From: Chloroflexota bacterium
Lineage (GTDB): Bacteria > Chloroflexota > UBA11872 > UBA12225 > JAJDUF01
DNA length: 64,000 nucleotides
NCBI GenBank assembly: GCA_022826725.1
Contig: JAJDUF010000010.1
Coordinates: 124,001 to 188,000, forward strand
Direction of reading: 5' to 3'
Shown in pieces: positions 25,480-34,401 of this stretch (the stretch's first letter is position 1; each line of letters opens with the position of its first letter). Both the position numbers and the translations under genes were made by a program. The notes beneath the pieces are model-generated. The model was not told the DNA's origin and did not search any database. It saw nothing but the letters and a program-made list of their open reading frames with translations.

Positions 25480-26406
25480 ATGCAGCCACCGGATGCCTCG
25501 CCGCTCGTCCAGCCGGCATGGCTCGCCGAGTACCTCGACCATCCCGACGTGCGGGTGGTGGACGTGCGTTGGCGTGCTCGCTACGAGGCCGGGCACGGGA
25601 TCAGCGCCGACGATGAAGCCGGCTACTTGGCCGGGCACATCCCCGGGGCGGTCTTTGTGGGCATGGTGCGCGACCTCGCCGACCCACAGAGCGACGTGCC
25701 CGACCGGCTCGTGTCGTCGGCACTGTTCGCGCAGGTGATGGATCGCCTCGGAATCGGCAACCACACCCTCGTCGTGGCCTACGACGATATGGTGCTGCCC
25801 CTATCGGCAGCGCGGCTGTGGTGGGCACTGTCCTACTACGGTCATGCGGGCGTGCGGGTGCTCGACGGCGGCCTGCGCCGCTGGCGCGCAGAGGGCCGCC
25901 CCCTGTCCACCGCGGTGCCAGCGCCCCCGCCAGCCACGTTCACCCCACGCCCCCAGCCGGATTGGATTGCCACAAAGGCCACGGTCGGCGCGGCGCTCGA
26001 TCAGCCCGACGTGGCCTTTGTGGACTGTCTAGCAGCGGATCAGTACCACAGCAGCCAGACGCACCCGTGGGGTGATCGGCCGGGACACATCCCCGGCGCC
26101 GTCAACGTCCCCTACCTGGCGAACGCCGATCCCGCGCTGGCAGCGGCGCCCACCGCCGAACGGGACCGCCTGCTGGCCACCGAGCGGGTGTTGTCGTATC
26201 TACCGACCGACGACTTGGCAGCGCTCTACGCTGCTGCGAGCGTAACCCCGGACCGCGAAGTGATCGCGTACTGTGGTCGCGGGTACGCAGCGGCCAGCGG
26301 TCTGCTCGCCCTCAAGCTGCTCGGTTACGAGCGCGTCCGGCTCTACGACGGCTCCTGGGCGGAGTGGAGCGCGGACCCGGCGCTGCCGGTCACCGGTGGG
26401 CAGTGA
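25480..26406 (+). CDS. two-domain rhodanese-type sulfurtransferase
   Basis: A 308-residue protein with two rhodanese domains, as in thiosulfate or 3-mercaptopyruvate sulfurtransferases. The first (about 10-140) has DVRWRARYEAGH and GHIPGAVFV but no catalytic Cys at its loop. The second (about 165-305) has GHIPGAVNVPY and the active-site loop VIAYCGRGYAAASG with the persulfide-carrying Cys near residue 267. Length and arrangement are normal for the family. It is divergent from the MscS gene. The first ATG giving the family start is at 25480. Confidence 0.92.
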   Translation: MQPPDASPLVQPAWLAEYLDHPDVRVVDVRWRARYEAGHGISADDEAGYLAGHIPGAVFVGMVRDLADPQSDVPDRLVSSALFAQVMDRLGIGNHTLVVAYDDMVLPLSAARLWWALSYYGHAGVRVLDGGLRRWRAEGRPLSTAVPAPPPATFTPRPQPDWIATKATVGAALDQPDVAFVDCLAADQYHSSQTHPWGDRPGHIPGAVNVPYLANADPALAAAPTAERDRLLATERVLSYLPTDDLAALYAAASVTPDREVIAYCGRGYAAASGLLALKLLGYERVRLYDGSWAEWSADPALPVTGGQ

Positions 26407-26417
26407 GTGGCCCCTGC

Positions 26418-27083
26418 CTAGCCCCGGAAGAGGAAGTAGAAGACGGCCAAGCCCACGACGGGAACGGAGATGACCAGCGCCACGAGTGCAGCGGCGATCC
26501 AGCCCAAGCCCAAGGACGTGCCGAGCCAATCGAGCAGCCCGAAAAAGGCCAGGGCCGCCACGACGAGGACCATCTGCACCACGAAGCCCCCTTGGGCCTC
26601 GCGCCCGACCCGGCGGCGCAGCCGGTAGAGCCAGCCGCGCAGGCCGGTCGCGACGAACGTCGGGTCGCTCGGTGTCACCTCCGGTAGCGGTTGTCCTTGC
26701 AGCGCCGCCAGCACGTAATCTACCGACCGCTCGGTGCCGCGGTCGAACACCACCGTGTAGTGGTACCGGGTCGCTATCCGGCCCTCGTAGGGCACGTCAT
26801 CAGTATCAACCGCCACCAAATCGCCGAGGATCTCCAGGTCCGCCGCGCTGCTGTCCCGGAGGAAATGCAGCTCAACCGTTGTTTTCGCTGGCAAGTGCCG
26901 AAAGCTGAAAAAACTGAGATTCGTCCGACTGATGGCCAGGCGCTCAACATCGGGCACCAGCCGCGCCAGGTCCTCGCCGGGCACCAAGGCCCGCACCTGG
27001 AGACGCCGGGCTTGAGCCTCGCTCAAGTCCAGCATACCGGGAAGCCGCACCGGGGTATGTCGTAGCTTGATCACATTCACCAT
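26418..27083 (-). CDS. hypothetical membrane protein
   Basis: A 221-residue protein that I do not recognise. The first 150 residues are soluble and mixed alpha/beta (VNVIKLRHTPVRLPGMLDLS, RTNLSFFSFRHLPAKTTVEL). The last 60 contain two hydrophobic helices (VVQMVLVVAALAFFGLL and GWIAAALVALVISVPVVGL) that anchor it in the membrane. GGGAGGT precedes the ATG. It converges on the rhodanese gene with an 11-bp gap. Confidence 0.75.
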   Translation of the reverse strand: MVNVIKLRHTPVRLPGMLDLSEAQARRLQVRALVPGEDLARLVPDVERLAISRTNLSFFSFRHLPAKTTVELHFLRDSSAADLEILGDLVAVDTDDVPYEGRIATRYHYTVVFDRGTERSVDYVLAALQGQPLPEVTPSDPTFVATGLRGWLYRLRRRVGREAQGGFVVQMVLVVAALAFFGLLDWLGTSLGLGWIAAALVALVISVPVVGLAVFYFLFRG

Positions 27084-27300
27084 CCAGTACCTCCCGGTCG
27101 CTATTCACAGACCGGCCAGGAGGGTTTTGTCTCGTCACGGAAGAGCACCTGGCCAACACCGGACCTCTTCACTCTAGGCAGCCGATACACCGCCCGTCAA
27201 CCGACTGTCAGTCAGGCTGCGGCGGCAAGGGCAACAGCACAGACGGGCGTGGATCTCGATGAGCGGTGGACCATAGATTTTACAGTGGGGAGCAGGCGGC

Positions 27301-27326
27301 CGGATTCCCGCGCACCCGGGAATGTC
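27301..27326. repeat. GATTCCCG...CGGGAATG palindromic repeat
   Basis: GGATTCCCGCGCACCCGGGA followed by ATG; imperfect palindrome. Related copies are near 5647, 6176, 43336 and 44623. Confidence 0.55.
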
Positions 27327-27353
27327 CAGCGAGACATCGGGATAACCGACGGC

Positions 27354-27399
27354 AGCCCCTCTCTATCGCTCGACGATGGAGAAGGGGCCGGGGGTGAGG
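27354..27399. repeat. CCCTCTC/GAGAAGGGG palindromic repeat, inverted copy
   Basis: Reads CCCCTCTCTATCGCTC, then GATGGAGAAGGGGCCGGGGG and TGAGG, the reverse of the copies at 43290 and 51106. Confidence 0.6.
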
Positions 27400-27404
27400 C
27401 GCGG

Positions 27405-28457
27405 CTAACGGTCCCCGGCGGCGACCTGCTCGGCACGTGCGATGAAACGGATGAGACGGGCACGAAGATCAACAACATCGGCGGGAGGCAGTGTCAGACG
27501 CACTCGATCCGGGCCGTGATGGCCAATCCAGAGCATGAGGAGGATCAGGAACGCCCACCGGGTCGCCAAGAGACGGTCCCAGACCATGAGACGCGCCGCA
27601 AAGCCGTCATCGCCCGCTGGCCGGCGATAGCTATTGCGGAGCCAGGCGTGCTGCGCTGTGCCGAGGCTCGATAGCGCCGCGTGCCAGCGCAGGTCGGCCA
27701 AATCGAGGGCCGGGTCACCCCAACCGCTGTACTCCCAATCCACCCAGCGGAGACGGCCATCACCACTCCACACCGCGTTCGCCAGGTTCGGGTCCACGCG
27801 GCAGAGGCGCAGCGGTACGACCTCCCGCCCGGGGCCCGCCGTAGTGGTGGCGACGAACGCCGCGCAACCGTCCACCAGCCGGGCGAGTCGATCAGCGAGG
27901 TCATGGCCCTCCAGATCGGTGGCCGCCAGCCAGGGACCGTACTCGGTCAAGAAGCCGTGCAGTTCATCGAGATAGGGCTTGAAGTCAAACCAGTGGAACC
28001 ACGCGCCCGATAGCTCAAGGTGCTCGACATCTCCAGGCCGGATGGCGTGCAAGCGTTGGATGCTGCCGATGAGCGCGGCGAGTTGCTGGGTCGTGAGCGG
28101 TGGGACGAGCGGATCGCCGGGCAGCCAGCGGTAGACGACTGTCGGATAAGGCAGGATGGTGCAGCTTTCGTCCAGCCAGAGCGGCTGCGGCGCGATGTCC
28201 AGGCCGGCTGCTTGCAGCAGGCGCAAGGCACCGTATTCGCGCGCCGCCCGCTGGCGCTCGTCGGCCACACATAGCTTACAGGCGTACCGCTGACCGCCAG
28301 CCTCGACGCAGTAGAGCGCGTTGTTGGCCCCACCGGTCACCCGGCGCACCGTCACGCCGTGCTCGGTCCAGGTATGGGAATTAGCAGCGTGAGCGGCGGC
28401 AACGGCGGGCAACCACCTCCTGACTGGATCAGGGGCAGGTTCCGGCGCTGTGCTCAT
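27405..28457 (-). CDS. aminoglycoside phosphotransferase-like kinase
   Basis: A 350-residue protein of the APH/choline kinase-like fold. The N-lobe begins after residue 35, with VRRVTGGANNALYCVEAGG as the glycine-rich loop and RYACKLCV supplying the ATP-binding Lys. The Brenner-type catalytic segment usually written HGDxxxxN reads CRVDPNLANAVW near residue 222, so the His-Gly is changed but Asp and Asn remain. The metal-binding WVDWEYSGWGDPALDLADL follows. Small molecules such as choline, thiamine or aminoglycosides are typical substrates; this one is unknown. ATG 28457 follows GGAGG. Confidence 0.85.
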   Translation of the reverse strand: MSTAPEPAPDPVRRWLPAVAAAHAANSHTWTEHGVTVRRVTGGANNALYCVEAGGQRYACKLCVADERQRAAREYGALRLLQAAGLDIAPQPLWLDESCTILPYPTVVYRWLPGDPLVPPLTTQQLAALIGSIQRLHAIRPGDVEHLELSGAWFHWFDFKPYLDELHGFLTEYGPWLAATDLEGHDLADRLARLVDGCAAFVATTTAGPGREVVPLRLCRVDPNLANAVWSGDGRLRWVDWEYSGWGDPALDLADLRWHAALSSLGTAQHAWLRNSYRRPAGDDGFAARLMVWDRLLATRWAFLILLMLWIGHHGPDRVRLTLPPADVVDLRARLIRFIARAEQVAAGDR

Positions 28458-28651
28458 GCCTGGCCTCCGTAGGGGTGGCACTCGTGTCCCCGCACTCCAT
28501 CCAAGCGAACGAACCGGGCAGCCACCAGGTTAGCCACCTACGCAGCGCCCGGTATCATAAGCTGCCGTTTGGCACGGAGCGATGGTCTGTCGAAGGATCA
28601 TCGCGATGACAGCGGTGTGACGATTCGCGCCGCGGAGGACCCCCGCCAACT

Positions 28652-29866
28652 ATGAACCTCTGGCATCACTCCGACTTCCGCAAATTTTGGGCCGGTCGAA
28701 CGATCTCCCTCTTCGGCTCAGAGATCACAATGCTCGCACTGCCGATGACCGCCATTTTGACTCTCGATGCGACACCGGCGCAGTTGGGCATTCTCACGGC
28801 GGCGGCGACCCTCCCGTCACTCCTGGTCAGTCTGCCCGCTGGCGCCTGGGTTGACCGTCTGCACCGACGGCCGGTACTCATCGGGGCCGACTGGGGGCGG
28901 GCACTGCTCCTGGGGTCGATCCCGCTGGCCGCGGTGCTCGGTCTCCTACGCATCGAGTACTTGTACCTCGTCGCCGCGCTTGCCAGTGTCCTGACGGTAT
29001 TCTTCAACGTGGCCGCCGACTCGTATCTGCCAGCCCTCATACCACGCGGGCAACTGGTAGAAGGCAACAGCAAGCTTGCGGCGAGCGAGTCGTTGGCGCA
29101 AATCGCCGGGCCGGGCGTTGGTGGGGTATTGGTGCAGCTCATTACCGCGCCCTTGACGATTCTGGTAGATGCCGGCTCGTTCTTGGCGTCGGCGGTGTGT
29201 CTCCAGTTCATCCGTACAGACGAGCCGTCCCCACCCGCGGGCGATCAGGCACAGCGTATCTGGCACGAGATCGGCGAGGGACTACGCCTGCTGACGAGAG
29301 AGCCGGTGCTGAGGGCCTTTGCCGGCTGCTCCAGCACCCTCAACGGATTCGGCGGCATCGGCGATGCGCTCTTCAATCTCTACGCCCTGCGCCACCTGGC
29401 GATGTCACCGGCACTACTCGGCACGATCTACGCGCTGGGCAGCGTTGCTTGGCTGTTTGGCGCGTTGCTGGTCAACCGCGTGACGCTGCGGCTAGGTCTG
29501 GGGCCGACAATGCTGCTGGGAGCACTCCTGATCGGCGTGGCGAACTTGCTGGTCCCGCTGGCCGGCGTCCTGCTGGGTGCCGCACTGCCGCTGCTGGTGT
29601 GCCGGTCCCTGCTCCTGGGGATTGCCAACCCACTCTACAACGTCACCAGCACCAGCATGCAGCAAACGCTGACACCGCCGCGACTGCTGGGGCGCGTCAA
29701 CGCGAGCATGGAGTTCATCGGCGTGGGCACGTTGCCGCTGGGGGCGCTGGTCGGCGGTATGCTTGCCGAGGCGCTTGGCGTGTGGAATGCACTGCTGATT
29801 GGCGCCCTTGGCGGGCTGCTCGCCGTGCTCTGGCTGCAACTCTCGCCGGTACGCAGCCTCCGGTAA
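28652..29866 (+). CDS. MFS transporter
   Basis: A 404-residue major facilitator of the MFS_3/EntS-like type. About ten to twelve hydrophobic segments are readable; the first cytoplasmic loop carries PAGAWVDRLHRRPVL near residue 62, the family GxxxDR-RR-type signature. The start MNLWHHSDFRKFWAGRTISL is typical of this exporter group. It is divergent from the APH-like kinase and convergent with the P-loop kinase. It resembles the MFS gene at 6428 in type but is not a close copy. The substrate is unknown. Confidence 0.88.
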   Translation: MNLWHHSDFRKFWAGRTISLFGSEITMLALPMTAILTLDATPAQLGILTAAATLPSLLVSLPAGAWVDRLHRRPVLIGADWGRALLLGSIPLAAVLGLLRIEYLYLVAALASVLTVFFNVAADSYLPALIPRGQLVEGNSKLAASESLAQIAGPGVGGVLVQLITAPLTILVDAGSFLASAVCLQFIRTDEPSPPAGDQAQRIWHEIGEGLRLLTREPVLRAFAGCSSTLNGFGGIGDALFNLYALRHLAMSPALLGTIYALGSVAWLFGALLVNRVTLRLGLGPTMLLGALLIGVANLLVPLAGVLLGAALPLLVCRSLLLGIANPLYNVTSTSMQQTLTPPRLLGRVNASMEFIGVGTLPLGALVGGMLAEALGVWNALLIGALGGLLAVLWLQLSPVRSLR

Positions 29867-29976
29867 CCGCGTTGGTTGCCGTTCAGCATAGACCCCTACC
29901 CTACCCTTGGCGCTCACCTAGCGGTTGCCTCTCGACATTATGTCAACATGCATGGTCACGGCTTGAGCACGGAACG

Positions 29977-30564
29977 TTAACCGTCTTGCCGCAGTTTGCT
30001 CTTGGGAGGGGTTGTGCCGCTGGCAAGCAGCCGACGATGCGCCGCCTCAACGGTAGCGAGCACTTGATCGGTGAGCAGCACCAGCGCCGCGTTCATGTCC
30101 AGAATGATAAGCTCCCACGCCACATTCGGCTTGTCCAGCTCGGCCTGCTCCCACCAACGGAGCATTGTCGCTTCCGGCACTTGCTTGTCTCTGGTCCGAT
30201 TGCGCTGGACCACCACTTCACGTGAGGCCGAGCAGTGGAAGTCGAGGAAGATGACGCCACGGCTGGCGGCGAACCGGCGTAGCTTCTGCATTGCGCCCGC
30301 CTCTTCCGACGAGATGATCAGGCCACTGATAATGGCGCTATAGCGGCTGCGAAGATAGCTCTCGGCAAGCATGACGAGATTGCGGTACACGAGCGCCTTG
30401 TCCGGCTCGCCAGGAACGATCTCCCAGTTGAAGAGGTCGGTATCAATGGTCGCGACACGCTGGGCGGCCGTGGCCTGCACCGACTTGGCGAGGGTGGTCT
30501 TCCCCACCCCGGCCGGCCCGCGCAGCACCACCAGGAACTGAGGATGTGTGCGCGTATCACTCAT
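29977..30564 (-). CDS. P-loop kinase-like ATPase (AAA_33-type)
   Basis: A 195-residue protein with Walker A GPAGVGKTTLA near residues 16-26 and the fold of small P-loop kinases (AAA_33 type). VATIDTDLFNWEIVP resembles a substrate-binding segment with acidic residues, and VIFLDFHCSASREVVVQRNR gives a strand and Arg-rich lid of nucleoside-kinase-like proteins. Substrate could be a small molecule or RNA end; not predictable. It lies in an accessory stretch with Uma2 and ankyrin genes on the same strand. The ribosome binding site is weak. Confidence 0.75.
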   Translation of the reverse strand: MSDTRTHPQFLVVLRGPAGVGKTTLAKSVQATAAQRVATIDTDLFNWEIVPGEPDKALVYRNLVMLAESYLRSRYSAIISGLIISSEEAGAMQKLRRFAASRGVIFLDFHCSASREVVVQRNRTRDKQVPEATMLRWWEQAELDKPNVAWELIILDMNAALVLLTDQVLATVEAAHRRLLASGTTPPKSKLRQDG

Positions 30565-30639
30565 GGGGCCACTCGCGTAGGACGGGCGTGGAGGGCTATG
30601 GGGTGCATCGGCGGTAACGGCACCGCACCGCGCGATGGC

Positions 30640-31290
30640 TCACGCCAGGTCGAAGAAGGCGGCAACGGGGCAGCGGAAGTCGGGGAGCACGTCGCCGCCG
30701 GTGATCTCGGCGCCAGCGGGCAGAAGCACCGGCGCCGCATCCGGTGTATGGGTCGTCACCGTCTCCGTCTCAGGGTCAACGACCCACACCAGCCGCACGC
30801 CTACCCGCAGGTACTCCGCAACCTTGTCTCGCATCTCTACTGCCGTATTGCTCGGCGAGAGGATTTCTACGACCAAATCGGGAATGAACTGGGCATATGA
30901 GCGCCGCTGATCGCGTGCCGGAAGACGATCCGTCCGCACAAACGCGACATCCGGGCGGCGTAGCGTATCCGGCTCCTCCTGCAGGCGGAACATCACACCG
31001 CCTCCCGTGATCCGCCCTAACCGTCGGGGCCAAACGTGCTGGTCGAGCAGACGGAAGATATTTGCCTCGACTTCGGCGTGTTCATAACCGGTCACAGCTA
31101 CCTCCGCGAGCACACCTCGCATCAACTCGTAGTGTTTCAGGTCGAGCGGCAACGCCATGAACTCGTCGGCGGTGTACCGTCCATTCACATCCACCGGCAG
31201 CACTGCTGCGCCAGACGCACACGATGGCGCCAGGTGTGGTGTGCGCCTGGCGTCGTCAACCGGCGCAGCCGCCATCCTCGTACCCTGCAT
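30640..31290 (-). CDS. Uma2 family (putative endonuclease-fold) protein
   Basis: A 216-residue Uma2 protein, a family with a PD-(D/E)XK-like fold whose cellular role is unknown. The core is visible as RRPDVAFV near residue 122 (Asp) and PDLVVEILSPSN near 150 (Glu-x-(Ser/Lys)); YTADEFMALP near 43 is the family start motif. The C-terminus DVLPDFRCPVAAFFD matches the remnant at 20347-20454. ATG 31290 has GAGGAG nine bases upstream. Uma2 genes are often multi-copy and mobile in Chloroflexota and Cyanobacteria. Confidence 0.9.
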   Translation of the reverse strand: MQGTRMAAAPVDDARRTPHLAPSCASGAAVLPVDVNGRYTADEFMALPLDLKHYELMRGVLAEVAVTGYEHAEVEANIFRLLDQHVWPRRLGRITGGGVMFRLQEEPDTLRRPDVAFVRTDRLPARDQRRSYAQFIPDLVVEILSPSNTAVEMRDKVAEYLRVGVRLVWVVDPETETVTTHTPDAAPVLLPAGAEITGGDVLPDFRCPVAAFFDLA

Positions 31291-31364
31291 CACACTCACT
31301 CCTCAGTCTACGTTAGCGCTGATGACCACCCCGGCTTGCATCCTATTGTATCGCAGCAATGCGC

Positions 31365-32468
31365 TCACGCTCGTGCCCTGAAGTGCTTGGCACCCTTCCT
31401 CGCGGTCTCGAAGGCGTTCTTACCGCGCTTGTTCGGCACCATCGGATCGGCTCCGGCCGCCAAGAGCGACTCGGCGGCGGCGACCCGGCCCTCATACGTC
31501 GCCCGATGGAGGGGTGTCCGGCCCTTCTTATCCTGGGTATTCAAGTCGGCGCCGTGCTTTGCGAGGCAGCGCACCATGTCAGACCGATCTTTCTCGGCAG
31601 CCAGTTGCAGTGGTGTGCGCTGGGCCTTGTTCAGCGCGTTGACGGCAGCGCCCTCTTCCACCAGCAACTCCGCGCACTCCATTGCTCCGGCTCGCGCCGC
31701 CCAATGCAGCGGCGTCATGCCGTAGCCATCGGTGGTGCCCACGACGGCGGGGTTATGGTCAATAAGCTCCTGCAGCCGGTCGGTATCGTTGAGGGCGCAC
31801 GCCGAGTAGATGTCGTAGTATGCGCCGTCCACGATGAGCAACCGCGCGACCGCGCGCTTCCCTTCAGCCCGCCACACCTGCTTGTCCCAGTGGCTTGGCG
31901 CGGCGGCTTCCTGCAGAGAGGTTGTACCCCGCTCGCCGTTTCCTTTGATCGGCAACTCGTGGTGAACACCGACGCCGTAGCGGATCAAGAGTTCAGCAAG
32001 CTCCGCGTATCCGCCCCAGGCAGCCCAGTACATCAGCGAGAGGTTGTCGGGCCAGCCGGTGTGCGGCTTGCGTACCGAGACGCCGGTCGCGTCGGCCGCG
32101 CCGAACTCGAACACGGCCCGGAGGGTATCGGTCATGCCACCCCACGCTGCCTCGTGCAGGACGTTGTACTCGGTCGCCTCGACGTCGAGCGGCACGTCCC
32201 GGTCGAGGAGCAGTTGTACGGCCGGCCCACACCCCTTCATGCCAATCACAACCTGGAGCAGCTGTGCGCCAATGCGGTCCAGCACCGCCGGCTCATCAGC
32301 CAGAATCTCTTCCATTCGCTCAACGTCCGGTGCCCCGGACCAGCGCGTCGGCGCCGGACCCAATGCCGCGGCAATGAGTTGCGCCTCGGCAGATGTAAGC
32401 TCGACATCCGCTTCATTGCGGCGGAACCAGTTATTTCGGAACAGCTTGACCGCTGCCGTGGTGTCCAT
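31365..32468 (-). CDS. ankyrin repeat protein
   Basis: A 367-residue protein made of ankyrin repeats in its C-terminal two thirds: GMTPLHWAARAGAMECAELL, QRTPLQLAAEKDRSDMVRCL, GRTPLHRATYEGRVAAAESL, each about 33 residues, with more divergent repeats upstream (YNVLHEAAWGGMTDTLRAVF and LSLMYWAAWGGYAELAELLI). Such proteins bind other proteins; no enzymatic domain is evident. GAGGGAGAG precedes the ATG. It is divergent from the histone deacetylase-like gene. A long plus-strand ORF over this gene is an antisense shadow. Confidence 0.9.
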   Translation of the reverse strand: MDTTAAVKLFRNNWFRRNEADVELTSAEAQLIAAALGPAPTRWSGAPDVERMEEILADEPAVLDRIGAQLLQVVIGMKGCGPAVQLLLDRDVPLDVEATEYNVLHEAAWGGMTDTLRAVFEFGAADATGVSVRKPHTGWPDNLSLMYWAAWGGYAELAELLIRYGVGVHHELPIKGNGERGTTSLQEAAAPSHWDKQVWRAEGKRAVARLLIVDGAYYDIYSACALNDTDRLQELIDHNPAVVGTTDGYGMTPLHWAARAGAMECAELLVEEGAAVNALNKAQRTPLQLAAEKDRSDMVRCLAKHGADLNTQDKKGRTPLHRATYEGRVAAAESLLAAGADPMVPNKRGKNAFETARKGAKHFRARA

Positions 32469-32634
32469 GTGCTCTCCCTCGATCTCACCAATGGCCCAAC
32501 GCCACCATCATACGGAGCGGCACTGGCACTACACCAACTCCCCTACGGATGGGGTAGAGTCAGCGCGGCAGTACCGACAACCGGTGGGGCGAACGACCCG
32601 TGTGCCCGTCTCGCCCGGTTGACATCACACCACG

Positions 32635-33783
32635 ATGCCTGGACGTGTGCTCCTGACCTACCACCCCGCCTATACGGGGCGCGGTTTTTCACCACTGCCG
32701 CGGGCGTGGGAACGCTACGGCACGGCCCGGCAGTTCTTCACTGCGTGCGGCTTCGACCCGCTCCTGTCGGAGTTTCGGCAGGAGGCCGCTTCTCTCGACG
32801 CGCTGCTCACGGTCCACGATCCCGACCATCTCGACCGGCTGCAAGCGGCGGACCACCGCGGTCGCGGGACATTGGACGGCACATCGACTCCGGCCTGGCG
32901 CGGCGTCTGGCAGCGGGCGCGCGTGGCCGTCGGCGGATCACTGGCCTGCGTAGACGCCATCGCGACGGGCGGAGCGGCCCACGCTTTCAATCCCGGTGGC
33001 GGGCTACATCACGCGCACCATGACCGCACCAGCGGCTTCTGCCCGCTGAACGACGTGGTGATTGCGGTCCGACACGCCCAACAGCACTATGGCTGGCGCC
33101 GGATTGCCATCATTGACATTGACGGTCATCACGGGGACGGGACGCAAGAACTGCTCTATGGCGAGGACGTGCTCACAGTATCGCTGCACCGCTACGACGG
33201 ACGTTTCTTTCCCGGCAGCGGGCACTACGACGAGTTGGGCTGGGGGACAGGGCTGGGCAGCAAAGTGAACGTCCCGCTCCCCCGTGGCACGAGCGACGCG
33301 ACCTACCGTCACGTCTTCGATGCGCTGGTGCCGCCGCTCGTCCAGGCCTACCGTCCACAGGCGATCATCTTGCAGTTCGGGGTGGATGGCCACCACCAAG
33401 ACGCAATGGTGCGGCTGGGCTTGACGTTGCGTACCTTCGCGCATATCGCCCGCAGCGTCCACCGACTGGCGCACCGCCTCTGCGACGGACGGCTGGTAGT
33501 CGTCGGCGGTGGCGGCTACAATCCCATAGTCGTAGCCCGCTGTTGGGCCACACTTCTGCTGACATTGCTGGAGGCACCGGCGGTCGTTCGAGCCAAGGCC
33601 ACCGCCCTGATCGGCCCTGACGACCCACCGGGAGCGCATGGCCTTGCAGCCGGCGGCGCCGACCGACTCATCGCCGCAGTGCAAACACGGGCCTTTCCGT
33701 TCTACAATTTAAGGGCGCCGCCGCTCACCACACTTGTCGAGGCTCCCAAACCGATACCGCCTACCGCTCCCGGAGCATCGTGA
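32635..33783 (+). CDS. histone deacetylase family protein (acetylpolyamine/acetoin-utilization type)
   Basis: A 382-residue arginase/deacetylase-fold hydrolase. The zinc and charge-relay residues are present: GGGLHHAHHDRTSGFCPLND near residue 122 (HH pair), IDIDGHHGDGTQ near 160 (Asp and His ligands), and VVVGGGGYNP near 290 with the catalytic-loop Gly-Gly-Gly-Tyr. Bacterial relatives deacetylate polyamines or other small molecules. No signal peptide, so cytoplasmic. A short membrane protein gene follows after 7 bp, suggesting co-transcription. Confidence 0.92.
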   Translation: MPGRVLLTYHPAYTGRGFSPLPRAWERYGTARQFFTACGFDPLLSEFRQEAASLDALLTVHDPDHLDRLQAADHRGRGTLDGTSTPAWRGVWQRARVAVGGSLACVDAIATGGAAHAFNPGGGLHHAHHDRTSGFCPLNDVVIAVRHAQQHYGWRRIAIIDIDGHHGDGTQELLYGEDVLTVSLHRYDGRFFPGSGHYDELGWGTGLGSKVNVPLPRGTSDATYRHVFDALVPPLVQAYRPQAIILQFGVDGHHQDAMVRLGLTLRTFAHIARSVHRLAHRLCDGRLVVVGGGGYNPIVVARCWATLLLTLLEAPAVVRAKATALIGPDDPPGAHGLAAGGADRLIAAVQTRAFPFYNLRAPPLTTLVEAPKPIPPTAPGAS

Positions 33784-33790
33784 GGCACAG

Positions 33791-33961
33791 ATGAGCAGAG
33801 AGGAACCACCGGAGCGTATCTACGAGCCTACCGACCGGCTGCGTCGGCATATCTACCGGCTGCCGTTTCACAAGCAGGTCGCCCTGTTCATCGTACTGGG
33901 CCTCGCCTTCGGCATCCTGGGCTTCATTTACGTCCTGATTATGGTCCAGCTCCTGTTCTAG
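33791..33961 (+). CDS. small single-pass membrane protein
   Basis: A 56-residue protein: hydrophilic start MSREEPPERIYEPTDRLRRH, then one transmembrane helix (VALFIVLGLAFGILGFIYVL) and a short end. GAGGCAC lies just before the ATG, 7 bp after the deacetylase-like gene. No function is known. The gene is too short to be certain but the membrane helix and ribosome binding site support it. Confidence 0.6.
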   Translation: MSREEPPERIYEPTDRLRRHIYRLPFHKQVALFIVLGLAFGILGFIYVLIMVQLLF

Positions 33962-33978
33962 CGGGCAGATGATGGGGA

Positions 33979-34290
33979 ATGACCGCGATGCGGACCTGGG
34001 GTTGTCACCTGCGCCAACTATGGTGGTTCCGCGACCGTCGGTATCGGCGCTGGCGGCTGGAGACCTTCGGTCTCTACGCGCCGTCGTTGCCGCACGAACG
34101 CCCTTGGTGGCATGTGAACCCGGCGGCGCTGCGCGCGTTCGTGCGGCAGTTGCCCGGCTACCTCGGCTGGGTGCGGCGTCTGCACCTACTCGGCCACGCC
34201 GGCCCTAACGCGCTCTGGAGCGACCGTCTGCGGTCGGAAGACTTGGCTCATTGGCGGGCATGGCACCGGCAGCAACAAGTCGAGGAATAG
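33979..34290 (+). CDS. hypothetical Trp/Arg-rich protein
   Basis: A 103-residue basic protein rich in Trp and Arg (LRQLWWFRDRRYRRWRLETF, PWWHVNPAALRAFVRQLPGY). It is not recognised. It follows the small membrane protein by 17 bp in the same direction and may be co-transcribed. The composition is too unusual for a random frame, which supports a real gene; the exact start (33979 or 33988) is unclear. Confidence 0.55.
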   Translation: MTAMRTWGCHLRQLWWFRDRRYRRWRLETFGLYAPSLPHERPWWHVNPAALRAFVRQLPGYLGWVRRLHLLGHAGPNALWSDRLRSEDLAHWRAWHRQQQVEE

Positions 34291-34401
34291 GCTCCACCTC
34301 AAGTCCGACCACCCCAATCGCGCTGCCTGAGCACCTGATACACTCCGTTACATGCGCGCGCTGGCGCTGCCCCACGCCGGTATCCTGCTAGACTTGGGCC
34401 G

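Larger units (their letters stand above)
27084..27404. other. intergenic region carrying two dispersed repeats
   Basis: A 321-bp gap with a copy of the GATTCCCG/CGGGAATG repeat (about 27301-27326) and an inverted copy of the CCTCTCC/GGAGAGGGG repeat (about 27354-27399). No coding potential or RNA gene is evident. Confidence 0.55.

Noticed and set aside
27405..28457. Aminoglycoside resistance gene
   Set aside because: The fold is APH-like but the catalytic HGD is changed and the family is broad; no resistance context such as integron or transposon is present.
31359..33023. 554-residue plus-strand ORF
   Set aside because: It is antisense to the ankyrin gene and overlaps the deacetylase-like gene; composition is unstructured and no motif is present. 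A shadow of high G+C coding DNA.
32635..33783. Histone deacetylase as evidence of eukaryotic transfer
   Set aside because: Bacterial acetylpolyamine/acetoin-type deacetylases have the same fold; codon use matches the neighbours.
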